A stretch of 64,000 nucleotides of DNA, from NCBI GenBank assembly GCA_036245525.1, contig BTPG01000004.1, forward strand, positions 18,053,412 to 18,117,411. Direction: 5' to 3'. The notes below the pieces were generated by a model. That model worked only from the letters and a program-made list of their open reading frames with translations, did not search any database and was not told where the DNA came from. This document shows positions 1-9,065 of the stretch, piece after piece. Each line of letters begins with the position of its first letter. Position 1 is the first letter of the stretch. Position numbers and translations under genes: made by a program. The stretch is from Semisulcospira habei (lineage: Eukaryota > Mollusca > Gastropoda > Semisulcospiridae).

Positions 1-110
1 CGGCTGGATGTCGGGGAGGTCGGGTGGGCTAGGTCTGTTCAGTAACTCTTCAAAATACTCGGCCCATCTGTCGAGTTGGTCTGCTCTGTCTGCAATAGGC
101 TTGCCTTAAA
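1..110 (-). mobile_element. LINE reverse-transcriptase fragment, cut by window edge
   Basis: Read on the minus strand this stretch gives a continuous peptide containing ADQLDRWAEYFEELLNRP. That motif is typical of the linker between endonuclease and reverse transcriptase in RTE-like non-LTR retrotransposons. It continues past the left edge and ends near 110, where an unrelated A/T-rich repeat begins. It may be the same family as the LINE end at 63745-64000, but the two do not overlap, so this is inference. Confidence 0.55.
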
Positions 111-174
111 TAGAAATATGGGAACCCATTTTTATATAAAATGGTAGGTAACCCACTCTGAGGCTTTTGTCTCC

Positions 175-175
<1 letters not shown>
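108..175. repeat. short dispersed repeat next to (GT)n, copy 1
   Basis: The AAATAGAAATATGGGAACCC segment and the following AGGTAACCCACTCTGA segment recur at 9066-9137. In both places the segment runs directly into a (TG)n microsatellite, so the microsatellite is probably part of, or seeded by, the repeat. Confidence 0.7.

Positions 176-232
<57 letters not shown>
176..232. repeat. (GT)n microsatellite
   Basis: Uninterrupted GT dinucleotides spanning about 55 bases. The open frames here encode only Val-Cys or His-Thr runs and are not genes. Confidence 0.95.
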
Positions 233-234
<2 letters not shown>

Positions 235-277
235 ACACCAAATGACTGAACTGGGTTACTTTCTTTACCATCCTTAT

Positions 278-442
278 AGGGGAGCTGGGTGGCTCGGTGG
301 TAAAAGCGTTTGCCTCCAGACCAAAAGGTCCCGGGTTCGACTCCAGCTTGGGTCAAAATTTGCTCAGACCCTTTTTCGTTGTCCCCGTCTTTGAAATCAC
401 CCTCGTGGTGGACAAAAGACGTTAAGCCCTAAACATTTTTTT
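278..442 (+). mobile_element. tRNA-derived SINE with target-site duplication
   Basis: The head resembles a tRNA. It has an A box (TGGCTCGGTGG, 290-300) and a perfect B box (GGTTCGACTCC, 334-344), the pol III internal promoter pattern. The tail contains GACGTTAAGC and ends in a T run. It is flanked by perfect 11-bp duplications (accatccttat) at 267-277 and 443-453, extendable to 14 bp through the T run. The tail word GACGTTAAGC also occurs in the roughly 390-bp retroposons at 24.5 and 25.2 kb, which suggests a shared LINE partner. It is not a functional tRNA gene: the body does not fold cleanly and it lies between target duplications. Confidence 0.85.
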
Positions 443-607
443 ACCATCCTTATGCAATCTGGGTCTGTGTAAAATTTTGGGTGGCCAGATCAGACACCCA
501 TTTTTTCTGAGGGTTGTTTCTGTATTATCTTTCATTCAAAATTCAGAAAAAAATATCAAAATACGATGTGCCCATTTTAACAGATTTACTTCATCGTTGT
601 GTTTCAG

Positions 608-759
608 GGATGCCCTGGGCCTGTGTGTGGACACGGAAGCGGCCGGAGTGTTTTCAGATCAATTTGATTGGTCCAACACCGATCAACGGAGTTCCTTCCC
701 TTGCTTAAACGTCTTTCGTCTCCAACGGACGCACCGGTCATTCTCTCGCATTTGCAGAG
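608..759 (+). CDS. possible exon of unknown gene
   Basis: A pyrimidine-rich tract ending in TTTCAG precedes 608, and a GAG|GTATTT donor follows 759. The enclosed frame reads DALGLCVDTEAAGVFSDQFD and onward without a stop, in a locally GC-richer segment than its flanks. No domain is recognised. It could be an upstream exon of the recombinase gene that follows, an exon of a different gene, or a chance open stretch. It could not be joined to the next candidate exon with confidence. Confidence 0.22.
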
Positions 760-1244
760 GTATTTTATGCAATATTTCTTAGTTAAGAGCACGCCCAAAT
801 GTACTTGTTCAGTGCAGTTATTTAACTGAGAGATGCCTCCAATCCCCGTACCCGTTTGGCCCAGAAAAATAAGGCGTCTGCTTTCAAACGTGTCTTCGGC
901 CGCACCGGCCGGGCCTGACCGTTGAGTCTTGTAGTAAATGATAATAGAACCCCACGATTTTAACAAAAGCTTTCTTCTTCAATGAAAGGAATTCGTTCAA
1001 TAACCCCATTACAAGGTCAATCTGCCACGCGATTTTGTTTCTTCTTTCTTTTTTTTTTCTGACGTGTTAACTTGCCACATGCATGCACAGTAACTATCAG
1101 TTGACTTTTTTTTTTTTTAAAAAACAAAAATGGCGCCAGATTTCAATCCTCGTTCGCAAAACTGCCTCGCGATTCGAAGAACGAACGTCCACAAACAGGT
1201 CTCGTTTAGGAATGTGCAACTGAAGTATCGCTTTTTACTGTATT

Positions 1245-1815
1245 GCCAGTTTTTAGTTCTCAGGGTCACCCTGGTCAGCCCCACAGGGTGGGTTTTTTCT
1301 CTCAATTCTGGGGCATGCATGTGTTTCTGTCTACCCTTTGTCCATTCACCTGTATAAATTTGCCTTTTTAAAACTCTCCCTACTGTCTGCACTGCCTGTA
1401 GCTCTTGATATTGGATGTGTGTTGCTAAATGGTCTTAGCTTTATGTCTTGGCCCCATGTGTTAGGTTTATTTAACTCATTCTACCCCAGACACACCACGG
1501 CAGGATAAGGATCCACCATGATAGTTCAAGGGTGATGCCAGAATAGCTTGGCGCCTACGGGCGCCAAGCTATTCTGGCATCTCCCTTGAACTATCATGGT
1601 CGATCTGTGCCCTGCACTGCAATGCAGTCTTGAGAGGACAGGGGCAAAATTTAAGGATTTTGGTGTTGGGGTAGAATGAGTTAACGTATTTGACCGGCAG
1701 GCGACATACATGGCAATGTTCTGTTTAGGTGGGTTTTTTTTTCACAAGCAGTGCAGGCACGTCCTGAGAAAGCCTAGTGGCTGTCGGGACGTTAAGCAAT
1801 GTACAATCAATCTGA
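1245..1815 (+). mobile_element. 5'-truncated copy of the ~390-bp AATC-tailed retroposon, split by a MITE
   Basis: Bases 1245-1474 and 1681-1815 match the two complete copies at 24548-24937 and 25171-25561, apart from the first ~45 bp. The copy is interrupted exactly at a TTAA by the MITE at 1471-1684. The 3' end keeps the GGGACGTTAAGCAATGTAC word and a short AATC tail. The reading frames across it are not genes. Confidence 0.8.
1471..1684. mobile_element. palindromic MITE, TTAA-flanked, subfamily 1
   Basis: Terminal inverted repeats read CTCATTCTACCCC outward-in on both ends, with TTAA at 1471-1474 and 1681-1684. The centre is a near-perfect hairpin (about 1510-1606) with 45-bp arms. The empty site exists in the window: at 24.8 and 25.4 kb the host repeat reads straight through TTTATTTAA. 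A TTAA duplication is the piggyBac-superfamily signature. No transposase is encoded, so it must be mobilised in trans. Confidence 0.9.
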
Positions 1816-1821
1816 TTCAAA

Positions 1822-2046
1822 ATGTCAGTTGGTTTACATGGTTGTATTGGACATGTTCTCAGCAACACCATTTTGGTCACACCGGCTCAGGACTTTCTGG
1901 CACACACCCAGCGCCGGATGGCAGCAGGATGTCCAAACCCATCGGGATCTATGCTGCAGAATCATGGCCCCCCAGCCTCTGCCACAGAGGGTGCGTCTGG
2001 TAGGAGGGTGCATGGACGGCAGCGGAATGCCCCCAATTACAAACTG
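1822..2046 (+). CDS. candidate upstream exon of the tyrosine-recombinase gene
   Basis: An open frame ends in NAPNYKL immediately before a consensus donor (CTG|GTAAGT at 2047). It ends in phase 0, and the acceptor before 3337 also opens in phase 0, so splicing would continue the recombinase reading frame without a break. The exon start is uncertain: a Met codon lies at 1822 and a possible acceptor (CTCAG) ends near 1890. No domain is recognised. The intervening intron (2047-3336) carries two nested transposons. Support is the splice geometry alone; a transcript would settle it. Confidence 0.42.
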
Positions 2047-2159
2047 GTAAGTAAAGTGATTCTATGATCATCTTCATTTTATTGGCTGGCGTGCGTGCGA
2101 AGCAAAAGTGAGTTTATGTTCTGGGCCACTGGTCGTCCGTCCGTCGTCCATGGTAAACT

Positions 2160-3000
2160 TTAACTCATTCTACCCCAACACCAAAATCCTTAAATTTTGC
2201 CCCTGTCCTCTCAAGACCGCATTGCAGCGCAGGACACAGATCGACCATGATAGTTCAAGGGTGATGCCAGAATAGCTTGGCGCCCGTAGGCGCCAAGCTG
2301 TTCTGGCATCACCTTTGAACTATCATGGTCGATCCTTATCCCAGGGTGGGATTCTTCCGCGTTTCCGCGGATTTCCGTGGAAATTCTTTCACAATTCCGC
2401 TGAAGCATATTTATTTTCCGCGTCTAATAACAACAAAAAAGACGAGAAAAAAAAAAAAAATCTTCTTAAATGGCAAAAAAATCTCAAATGGGTTGGATTT
2501 GTATGTAGTTTGGTTCACTATCGCCCGACACTTCCGGTAGCTTTAGGTCGCAGTGGAAAATGGCGGTGAAAAAGGATATTGTCCAAGACAGAGTGCCGTT
2601 TAGTGTGCATCTGAACATAAACTGGTACGCACATTCCATTTTTTATACTGCAGATCAGGAGTGTCATAACAAAGTCCATTTTCGGGTGTGTTTGGTCTCG
2701 CTCCCCCTGTTGGTTTTTGGATACTTTGGCGAACGGTGGACACGCGTGCCTATCCCCCCCCCCCCCCCCCCCCCCCCTGTCGTTTGATTTTTCGGCCGCT
2801 GAAAATGAAGGACATGAAACCACCCCCCCCCACCCCCCCACCCACCCCCCCCACCAGTCATCCCCCACAGCCACCCCACCCAACCCATCCCACCCACCTC
2901 CCACCACCAATGTCGTTTGATTTTCCGCGTTTTCTTTCTTACTAGAATCCACCCCACCCTGTTATCCTGCTGTGGTGTGTCTGGGGGTAGAATGAGTTAA
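2160..3000. mobile_element. palindromic MITE, subfamily 1, split by a 620-bp transposon
   Basis: Same TTAACTCATTCTACCCC ends as the copy at 1471-1684, with TTAA at 2160-2163 and 2997-3000. The hairpin arms lie at about 2245-2335. Within the right half the sequence is interrupted by another element (2342-2961). The host repeat on either side (2095-2160 and 3001-3060) is uninterrupted at 51710-51815, so the pre-insertion TTAA is visible there. Confidence 0.88.
2342..2961. mobile_element. non-autonomous DNA transposon with 6-bp target duplication, copy 1
   Basis: Imperfect terminal inverted repeats start CAGGGTGGGATTCT and end AGAATCCACCCCACCCTG. The element is flanked by perfect TTATCC duplications at 2336-2341 and 2962-2967, and removing it restores the MITE it sits in. 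The interior is low complexity: poly-A at 2445-2460, a C run at 2755-2778 and a CCACC-rich stretch to 2920. The Pro- and Gly-rich frames here are by-products of that composition. The left end carries TTTCCGCGGATTTCCG-type words like those in the element at 6523-7528. Superfamily unknown. Confidence 0.75.
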
Positions 3001-3336
3001 CGGTGGCATTTTCTCGGAGACTATTCAAGCCACATTCTTCAAGCTTGGCCCAAGGATACTTTGTGGCAAGACCTTTTTAAACATGCCAATTTGAGTGACC
3101 TCTCTCAAAGGGTCACGCAGGGTTGACAAATGTGTGAAAACTGCTTGCATTTTCAGAAAACGTGGATTTTGACTGCTGCAGAAGCCAGCCCTCGTCACCG
3201 AGGTCACACATATGTAAATCGGTCATACACGGGATTACTCTTTTTATTCTTGTGCAAGGCCCCTTTAAACCAAAATTGGGCTGTTTCTGTTTCTAAGGCA
3301 GCTTTGGTTTTAATCTTTCTTTCTTTCTTTCTCCAG

Positions 3337-5754
3337 TTGGCAAATGGCGCCTGGGATGGACCCGAGACTGAGAGCAGTGCCAGCGCATCGCAATACGAGG
3401 GCAGTGATGACGAGGAGTTTGTTCCTGGCTCGAGCTCACCGGATTCAGAGGGTGTGTCAGCATCAATTGCTGGGATCTCGGACATAGACAGTATTGTATC
3501 GACTATGTTAGATTTCATCAAAGTGGCAGGTTTGGGGTGGCCAGGTGTTGGTGACGCTAGTACCAGCAAGGTGCAGTGTGCGTTAGGGGGTGGCAATGAG
3601 AATGTGGATAGGCAGGAGGAACATGATGCTGGAAAGAGTGGGGAAAGAGCACTTACAGAAGAAACGGGTGTGCACGTGTCGCAGAGAGGGAAAGGAAAGT
3701 ACAAATGGGACAAGAAACATGCATGCAAATTGTGTGGCAAGCTTGTCTTGAAAATGAGCACGCACTTACAAGATGTCCATGCAGATGAGGCTGACGTTGC
3801 TAAAATTTTGTCGATGAAAAAAGGGACCAAGCAGAGACGTCGAGCATGGATCAGACTACAAGATGAGGGTGATTACATGCATAACGTTGCTGTTCTTGAA
3901 AACAAATCCGGATGTTTGATTCCTAAGTATCGCACCAAAACTAGTAAGGTAGACGACCTTCTCGCCTGTAGCCATTGCAAAGGGCTCTATCAAAAAAAGC
4001 TGATCTCTGTACACTCAAAACGTTGCTGTCAGAAGCCAGGAGGGTTTCAGATCACTCGGCGAGGGGACGCCGCTCGCCGTGGTCGGCTCATGCTTCCAAT
4101 ACCCTTAGACGTTGAATTTTCCTTCTACCACAAGGTCTTGGCTACCCAGAGAGATGATGAGATAAGCCGTCTCATCAGAACTGACCCCTTGCTTCTTGAG
4201 TATGGAAAGAGATTATTTGACCGCAGGGACATTGAAGAACACACGGCTGGACAAATCAGCTCCAGGATGCGGGAGTTAGGGAGACTGTTGAAGATTATCA
4301 GAGTGAGGTCAGAAATGAAAATCGCAAGTTTAAATGCTGTGATCAATTCAGCTAGCTTTGATCATGTTGTCCTGGCTGTAAAAGAGCTAGCAGATTTTGA
4401 TGAGGACACACATCAGTTCAAAAAAGGCAATCTCGCAATGCGCATAGGCCATGCTTTGAAAAAGTGTTCACAGATCAAACAGTCACAGGCATCCAAACAG
4501 CTTGGACAGGGTTCAGACGACAGGTGGCGACAGGAGCTCTCTGAGGCGCAGCGGTTTGACTCTGTCTTCAACGGGGACTGGTATGATTGTGTGTCCGCTA
4601 CAGCAGCCCAGTCGGTCGGGAAAATGACCATGAACAAACCCAAGCTGATCCCATCATGTGAAGATGTGAGGAAGGTCCAACAGCTTCTTGAGACAAGGAT
4701 GGTTTCGGAAGATTATCCGACAGTGGTTAAAGCAACTCTTTGTGCTGTATCACTTTTCAACCGAAAACGAGGGGGAGAAGTTCAGAGAATGAAGGTGTCA
4801 GACTTCCAGAATGCTAAGATTGGATCGATCACCAATCAAGATATCTTGAAAGGTCTCACAGAGGTTGAGAAGAAAATGGTGAATCATTTTCAGCGAGTGG
4901 AAATCAGAGGCAAGTTTAATAGGAGTGTTCCCGTTTTGCTGACGAAGAAGATGATGACAACTGTGGACAGAATCCTTCAAATGAGGCAATCGGTGCCAGC
5001 TCTCGCTGATTCCCAGTACATCTTTGCCACACCTTCTGGTCAGAGGCCTTACAGAGGCCATGATGTTCTGAAGGCCCATGCCCTAGAAGCAGGGGTGTCA
5101 TACCCAGCCATGTTCACATTTACTCAGTTGCGGAAACAGGTTGCAACTTTGGCTCAGTCAATGGCCATCTCGGAGTTAGACCAGGATCAGCTGGCAGATT
5201 TCCTTGGCCATGATATTCGGATACATCGCCATATCTACCGCCAACCTCAAGACGTCCTTCAAAAGGCAAAAGTGGCAAAGATTCTTCTGTCAGTTAACAA
5301 TGGGATGACAGATTTTGAGAGTTGCATTAGAGCTGAGCTGGGCGATGATGAAGAGATTGACTTTGACAATGAAGACGCATCAGAAACTGGCAGAGAGGTC
5401 TCGGGGGGAACAGCACCTGTGAATGAAGCAAGTAGCAAGTCAGCAACACAGGAATCGATGAGCATGACGGAGAAAAGACGTCCAGAGCCTGATGACAATC
5501 TAGATAGTTTTGATGATGACAGTACTGCGTCAGCTCCTGTTCGAAAGAAAGCTAGATTTACAAGAAAACCATGGGGGGAAGCTGAAGAGAAAGCTGTTCA
5601 AACTCGTTTCAAGACACACCTCGTCATGAACAAACTTCCTGGAAAGGCCGAGATACAGTATGCAATGGCGCTGGAACCTGCACTTAGACATAGGCGCTGG
5701 ACAAACATTAAGGATTACGTCCGCAACAGACTGAAAAAGTTACAAAAGAAATGA
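3337..5754 (+). CDS. Crypton-like tyrosine recombinase protein with zinc-finger and SANT/Myb-like domains
   Basis: Large terminal exon of a tyrosine-recombinase-fold protein. The acceptor is the pyrimidine tract plus CTCCAG ending at 3336; the frame is open upstream to 3130, but that part looks intronic. Residue numbers count from the Met codon at 3130. An acidic Ser-rich N-terminus is followed by two Cys/His motifs (CKLCG, about 199-217; CSHCKG, about 280-299). The C-terminal half matches a YR catalytic domain: box I NRKRGGEVQRM (Arg545/547), box II TQLRKQ (Arg668, with Thr665 where most enzymes have His), then FLGHDIRIHRHIYR with His694 and candidate nucleophile Tyr703 nine residues apart, the usual spacing. 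Residues about 815-874 (KPWGEAEEKAV...RRWTNIKDYV) look like a SANT/Myb helix-turn-helix. The frame has no lesion. It could be a mobile Crypton-like element or a domesticated copy; DNA cutting is inferred, not shown. Confidence 0.8.
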   Translation: MANGAWDGPETESSASASQYEGSDDEEFVPGSSSPDSEGVSASIAGISDIDSIVSTMLDFIKVAGLGWPGVGDASTSKVQCALGGGNENVDRQEEHDAGKSGERALTEETGVHVSQRGKGKYKWDKKHACKLCGKLVLKMSTHLQDVHADEADVAKILSMKKGTKQRRRAWIRLQDEGDYMHNVAVLENKSGCLIPKYRTKTSKVDDLLACSHCKGLYQKKLISVHSKRCCQKPGGFQITRRGDAARRGRLMLPIPLDVEFSFYHKVLATQRDDEISRLIRTDPLLLEYGKRLFDRRDIEEHTAGQISSRMRELGRLLKIIRVRSEMKIASLNAVINSASFDHVVLAVKELADFDEDTHQFKKGNLAMRIGHALKKCSQIKQSQASKQLGQGSDDRWRQELSEAQRFDSVFNGDWYDCVSATAAQSVGKMTMNKPKLIPSCEDVRKVQQLLETRMVSEDYPTVVKATLCAVSLFNRKRGGEVQRMKVSDFQNAKIGSITNQDILKGLTEVEKKMVNHFQRVEIRGKFNRSVPVLLTKKMMTTVDRILQMRQSVPALADSQYIFATPSGQRPYRGHDVLKAHALEAGVSYPAMFTFTQLRKQVATLAQSMAISELDQDQLADFLGHDIRIHRHIYRQPQDVLQKAKVAKILLSVNNGMTDFESCIRAELGDDEEIDFDNEDASETGREVSGGTAPVNEASSKSATQESMSMTEKRRPEPDDNLDSFDDDSTASAPVRKKARFTRKPWGEAEEKAVQTRFKTHLVMNKLPGKAEIQYAMALEPALRHRRWTNIKDYVRNRLKKLQKK

Positions 5755-5841
5755 ATTGAGCCGCCACTCGCAGCATTTTCGATTTCATACAGATTTATTA
5801 CATCAGTGTTATTATTGGGGTGGTTTCAGCATGTATAGCCT

Positions 5842-5872
<31 letters not shown>

Positions 5873-6516
5873 TCTGATGGACGCCTGGATCATTTGTGAC
5901 CCTCTCTCTCACAAAATCAGTCTTAAGAACTCGCATTTTGGATGTTTTGACATATATGCATTTATGAAAACTACAGTGTTTGCTGATTACTGTGATATAT
6001 GACTGTATGCTGTAGTGCAAAAATTGTAAAAGCTGTTCTTAAGTGTTTAAAGTTGTTAAAGCCTCCGGCGGCCATTTTGAGAAAACAGCCTGTGAAGTTT
6101 CTGTGTGCAGCATAATTGGGGCCAAGGGCAGACTTTTAAAATCATTTTTTACCTATTTAATGGCATTTTTCATGATAAAGATTTTAACCATACGATACTT
6201 TGGTGTATGTAGAATACATTTCTCCCAAAAAGTGAAAATGCCCCAGATTGACCCCCCCCCCCACCACATATTATTGCGTGTAGTGCTGATTGGCTCGCTG
6301 CGAGTTAAGACTGGTTTCGTGAGAAAGGGTCACATTTTGTATACTGTATAACCTTTGGATTTGCAAAACGAAACAGCCGGCTGGGGACAAAAGACAATAT
6401 AATAAGATAAGAAAACCATTGACAATGTAAAAATTGATTACAAGAGTGTTATTGGGGGGGGGGGGGGGGATCATTTTGTAATATACTGCATGCCATTTTA
6501 AAAACTCTGCAAATGA
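5755..6516 (+). other. non-coding sequence downstream of the recombinase gene
   Basis: Probable 3' untranslated or intergenic sequence. It holds a T run (5844-5871), a C run near 6250 and a G run near 6458. No convincing coding frame is present, and no clear AATAAA lies close behind the stop codon. Confidence 0.5.
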
Positions 6517-6522
6517 AAGAAT

Positions 6523-7528
6523 CAGAGCATGGAATTTTCCTCTTTTTGGCGGATTTCCGCTTAAATGAAGCTGCCATTCCGCCGAATTTCCGCCGAAAAC
6601 AAAATCGTAAAGTCACTATTCCAATACCGTGTTTCGTGATCTTTATGTGGCGGATATCCCCAAATCGCGTATTGAAAATTGAGCGAGGCGTTAGCTTTAG
6701 CTCGCACAGGTCACTTCCGGTCTTCAGTGGAGTCGTAGTCTGGTCAAAATACGGCGAAGAGAAAATACTTAAACGCGGAGACAGAATAGACGTCAGACGA
6801 TTCTGGAGCCAAGAATATTTGGAGATGGACTTGGCTCGAGAAAAGCGTAAACGACGAGCTCCGCGCTCAGTGTATTCGCAAGTTAGCGGCCTGTGGGCAG
6901 GCGTATTGCCGCGAACTGCGCAGAGTTGATATTAACTACGCGGCCGCGTAGCACTTGATGCTCACGTGTCTACAGCGAAACACAAGAAAGCTAAAAGCAG
7001 TGCCATTGGAAATATTACTCATGATGGTGAATAAATTTATTACAATGTATTTTTTCCCAGTAAAGTTTGATGAAATTATGTTGAAAAATCTATATAACCT
7101 TTCTCCAGCTCAGTGACCATGGTACATAGTATTAAATAAGAGATAAAAGGAATCCATACTTACAGCTGATTAAGCAGAGATTATTAAAGAAAGTATATAT
7201 ATTATATAATTAAACTCAAATTTAAAAAAAAATGGAAAGACATTCAGATGTATTTTGAATAAGCATTTGGATATAAATATTCTGTTGAATACTTTGTTTT
7301 AGTATAACTTTTAAACCTTTGACACAAAAAATAAAAAGTGCACCCCAAAAATAAGAAAAAAAAGCAAGATTTTTAGGTGGTTAAACTGCTCAGTTTCTCT
7401 CTAAAATGCACCAGATTGCACAAATTTTAATGTAAATTTTCAAAATTTTTCCGGGGGGGCATGCCCCCGGACCCCCCTAGTGAAAAGGGGTTTTCCTCTT
7501 TTTTTAGTACGAGTAATTCCATGCTCTG
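6523..7528. mobile_element. non-autonomous DNA transposon with 6-bp target duplication, copy 2
   Basis: Terminal inverted repeats read CAGAGCATGGAATT and AATTCCATGCTCTG. Perfect AAGAAT duplications lie at 6517-6522 and 7529-7534. The second terminus is preceded by a GGGGGGCATGCCCCCGGACC palindromic block (7453-7473). A 139-codon open frame covers the left part (6513-6929) but has no recognisable domain and begins outside the element. The duplication length, the CAG/CTG tips and the shared TTTCCGC words link it to the 2342-2961 element. Confidence 0.78.
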
Positions 7529-7681
7529 AAGAATGGTTGGTTGTACTGCCATACCATTTTGCAAATGAAAGAATGGCTGGTTGTTTGTTGGAGACGAAAG
7601 ACGTTAAATAAAGGCTGAAGTTTCAAGTGATTTCTTATGTTGTCAGTTAGTTAATTAATGTCAGTGTTCTGTTCTGTCATT

Positions 7682-8255
7682 TTAACTCGTTCTACCCCAA
7701 GATCGGAATCCCCAAATGTTGACGTCGTCTTCAGAAGACTGCGTTGCAGTGCAGGACACAGATCCACCATGATAGTTCAAGGGTGATGCCAGAATAGCTT
7801 GGCGCCCATAGGCGCCAAGCTATTCTGGCATCACCCTTGAACTATCATGGTGGATCTTTATTTTGCTGTGGTGTGTCTGGGGTAGAATAAGTTGAGCCCA
7901 ATGTTGAAGTCGTCTTGAGAAGACTGCGTTGCAGTGCAGGACACGGATCCACCATGATGGTTCAAGGGTGATGCCAGAATAGCTTGGCGCCCATAGGCAC
8001 CAAGCTATTCTGGCATCACCCTTGAACTATCATGGTGGATCTTTATTTTGCTGTGGTGTGTCTGGGGTAGAATAAGTTAAGCCCAAATGTTGAAGTCGTC
8101 TTCAGAAGACTGCGTTGCAGTGCAGGACACAGATCCACCACGATAGTTCAAGGGTGATGCTAGAATAGCTTGGTGCCCATAGGCGCCAAGCTATTCTGGC
8201 ATCACCCTTGAACTATCGTGGTGGATCTTAAATTTTGCTGGGGTAGAATAAGTGT
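7682..8255. repeat. tandem triplication of MITE subfamily 1
   Basis: It begins TTAACTCGTTCTACCCC. Three head-to-tail units follow, with a period of about 185 bp (the GCAGTGCAGGACAC word falls at ~7746, ~7931 and ~8117). Each unit carries the full palindromic core with 45-bp arms and is separated by GGGGTAGAATAAGTT junctions. This looks like amplification after, or during, insertion rather than three separate insertions. Confidence 0.88.
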
Positions 8256-8307
8256 TCGTTTCTTCGTCTGGGTCTTTTTCTATCTTTGATATTTTTCCAC
8301 ACTTTTT

Positions 8308-8543
8308 GACCCGCATCATAGTCATACTGAGGCTAAATAGCTTCAAATCTGTTCACTGCCATAATTCTATGCAAGCTACATTACAGTACTTACAGATGAG
8401 GACATAGACCAATGGCTTTAGTTCAAGGGTGGTGCCACAATAGCTTGGCGCCTAGAGGCACCAAGCTATTCTGGCACTAACCCTTGGACTATTTCAGTTA
8501 CACTAGTTGCACACACTGGTGTATTCCGAATGAGAAGGGTTAA
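8308..8543 (-). mobile_element. palindromic MITE, subfamily 3
   Basis: On the minus strand it starts TTAACCCTTCTCATTCGG and runs to a degenerate partner end near 8308. The hairpin core (AGCTTGGCGCC / GGCACCAAGCT) is at 8422-8490. It is the uninterrupted homologue of the MITE at 39785-43528, which has a LINE inside it. Its left TTAA has decayed to TTGA. Confidence 0.75.
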
Positions 8544-9065
8544 TATTCAAAATGCTCTGTTGCTGTTTGTCTGAAACTCCAGAGTACCCCAAAACGCACA
8601 AAAAAAAGTCCTTTAATTTCCAGAATACATTATGTTGATTCTCACATCAATGCCATGATAAACTGTTTTGCTTCAAAAGGACAAAACGCAGCAATGTTTA
8701 AACGATTTCCTCTGTAAAAATCATAATCGAAAGGTTTCGGGCCAGTGTTTATTGAATTTTGCACCATACTATGTAAAGAATGTTAAAGCACACATACACA
8801 TTTAAGTTGGGAAAAAAAAATTAATGTGAAAAAGAAGTATTCCATGAACTTGACCTTATTACAGACGCCTACTGTTGTGAAGACACCCATTTTGACTAAT
8901 GCCAGTTTCATTTGTGTGAGAGAGACACCCACCCACTTTATTGGCAGAAACCCATTTTTTCGGCATCTAGTGGCTCTGTTTCTAGAAAATGTCTATTTTA
9001 TTTTAAGTTATAGAGCTTAGTTATAATGTGAGTTCTAAACATTCGCATCAATTCCAGAGCCCTAG
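8544..9065. other. no gene recognised
   Basis: A/T-rich sequence with short homopolymers. The 64-codon frame at 8826 has no supporting feature. Confidence 0.5.

Noticed and set aside
290..350. Functional tRNA gene
   Set aside because: A and B boxes are present, but the cloverleaf arms do not pair well and the unit is flanked by target duplications with a tail, so it is a SINE.
2518..2957. Gly/Trp-rich and Pro-rich proteins around 2.5-2.96 kb
   Set aside because: Products of C runs and CCACC repeats inside a non-coding transposon.
6513..6929. 139-residue protein as transposase of the 6-bp-duplication element
   Set aside because: The start lies outside the element, there are no catalytic motifs, and the frame covers the terminal inverted repeat.
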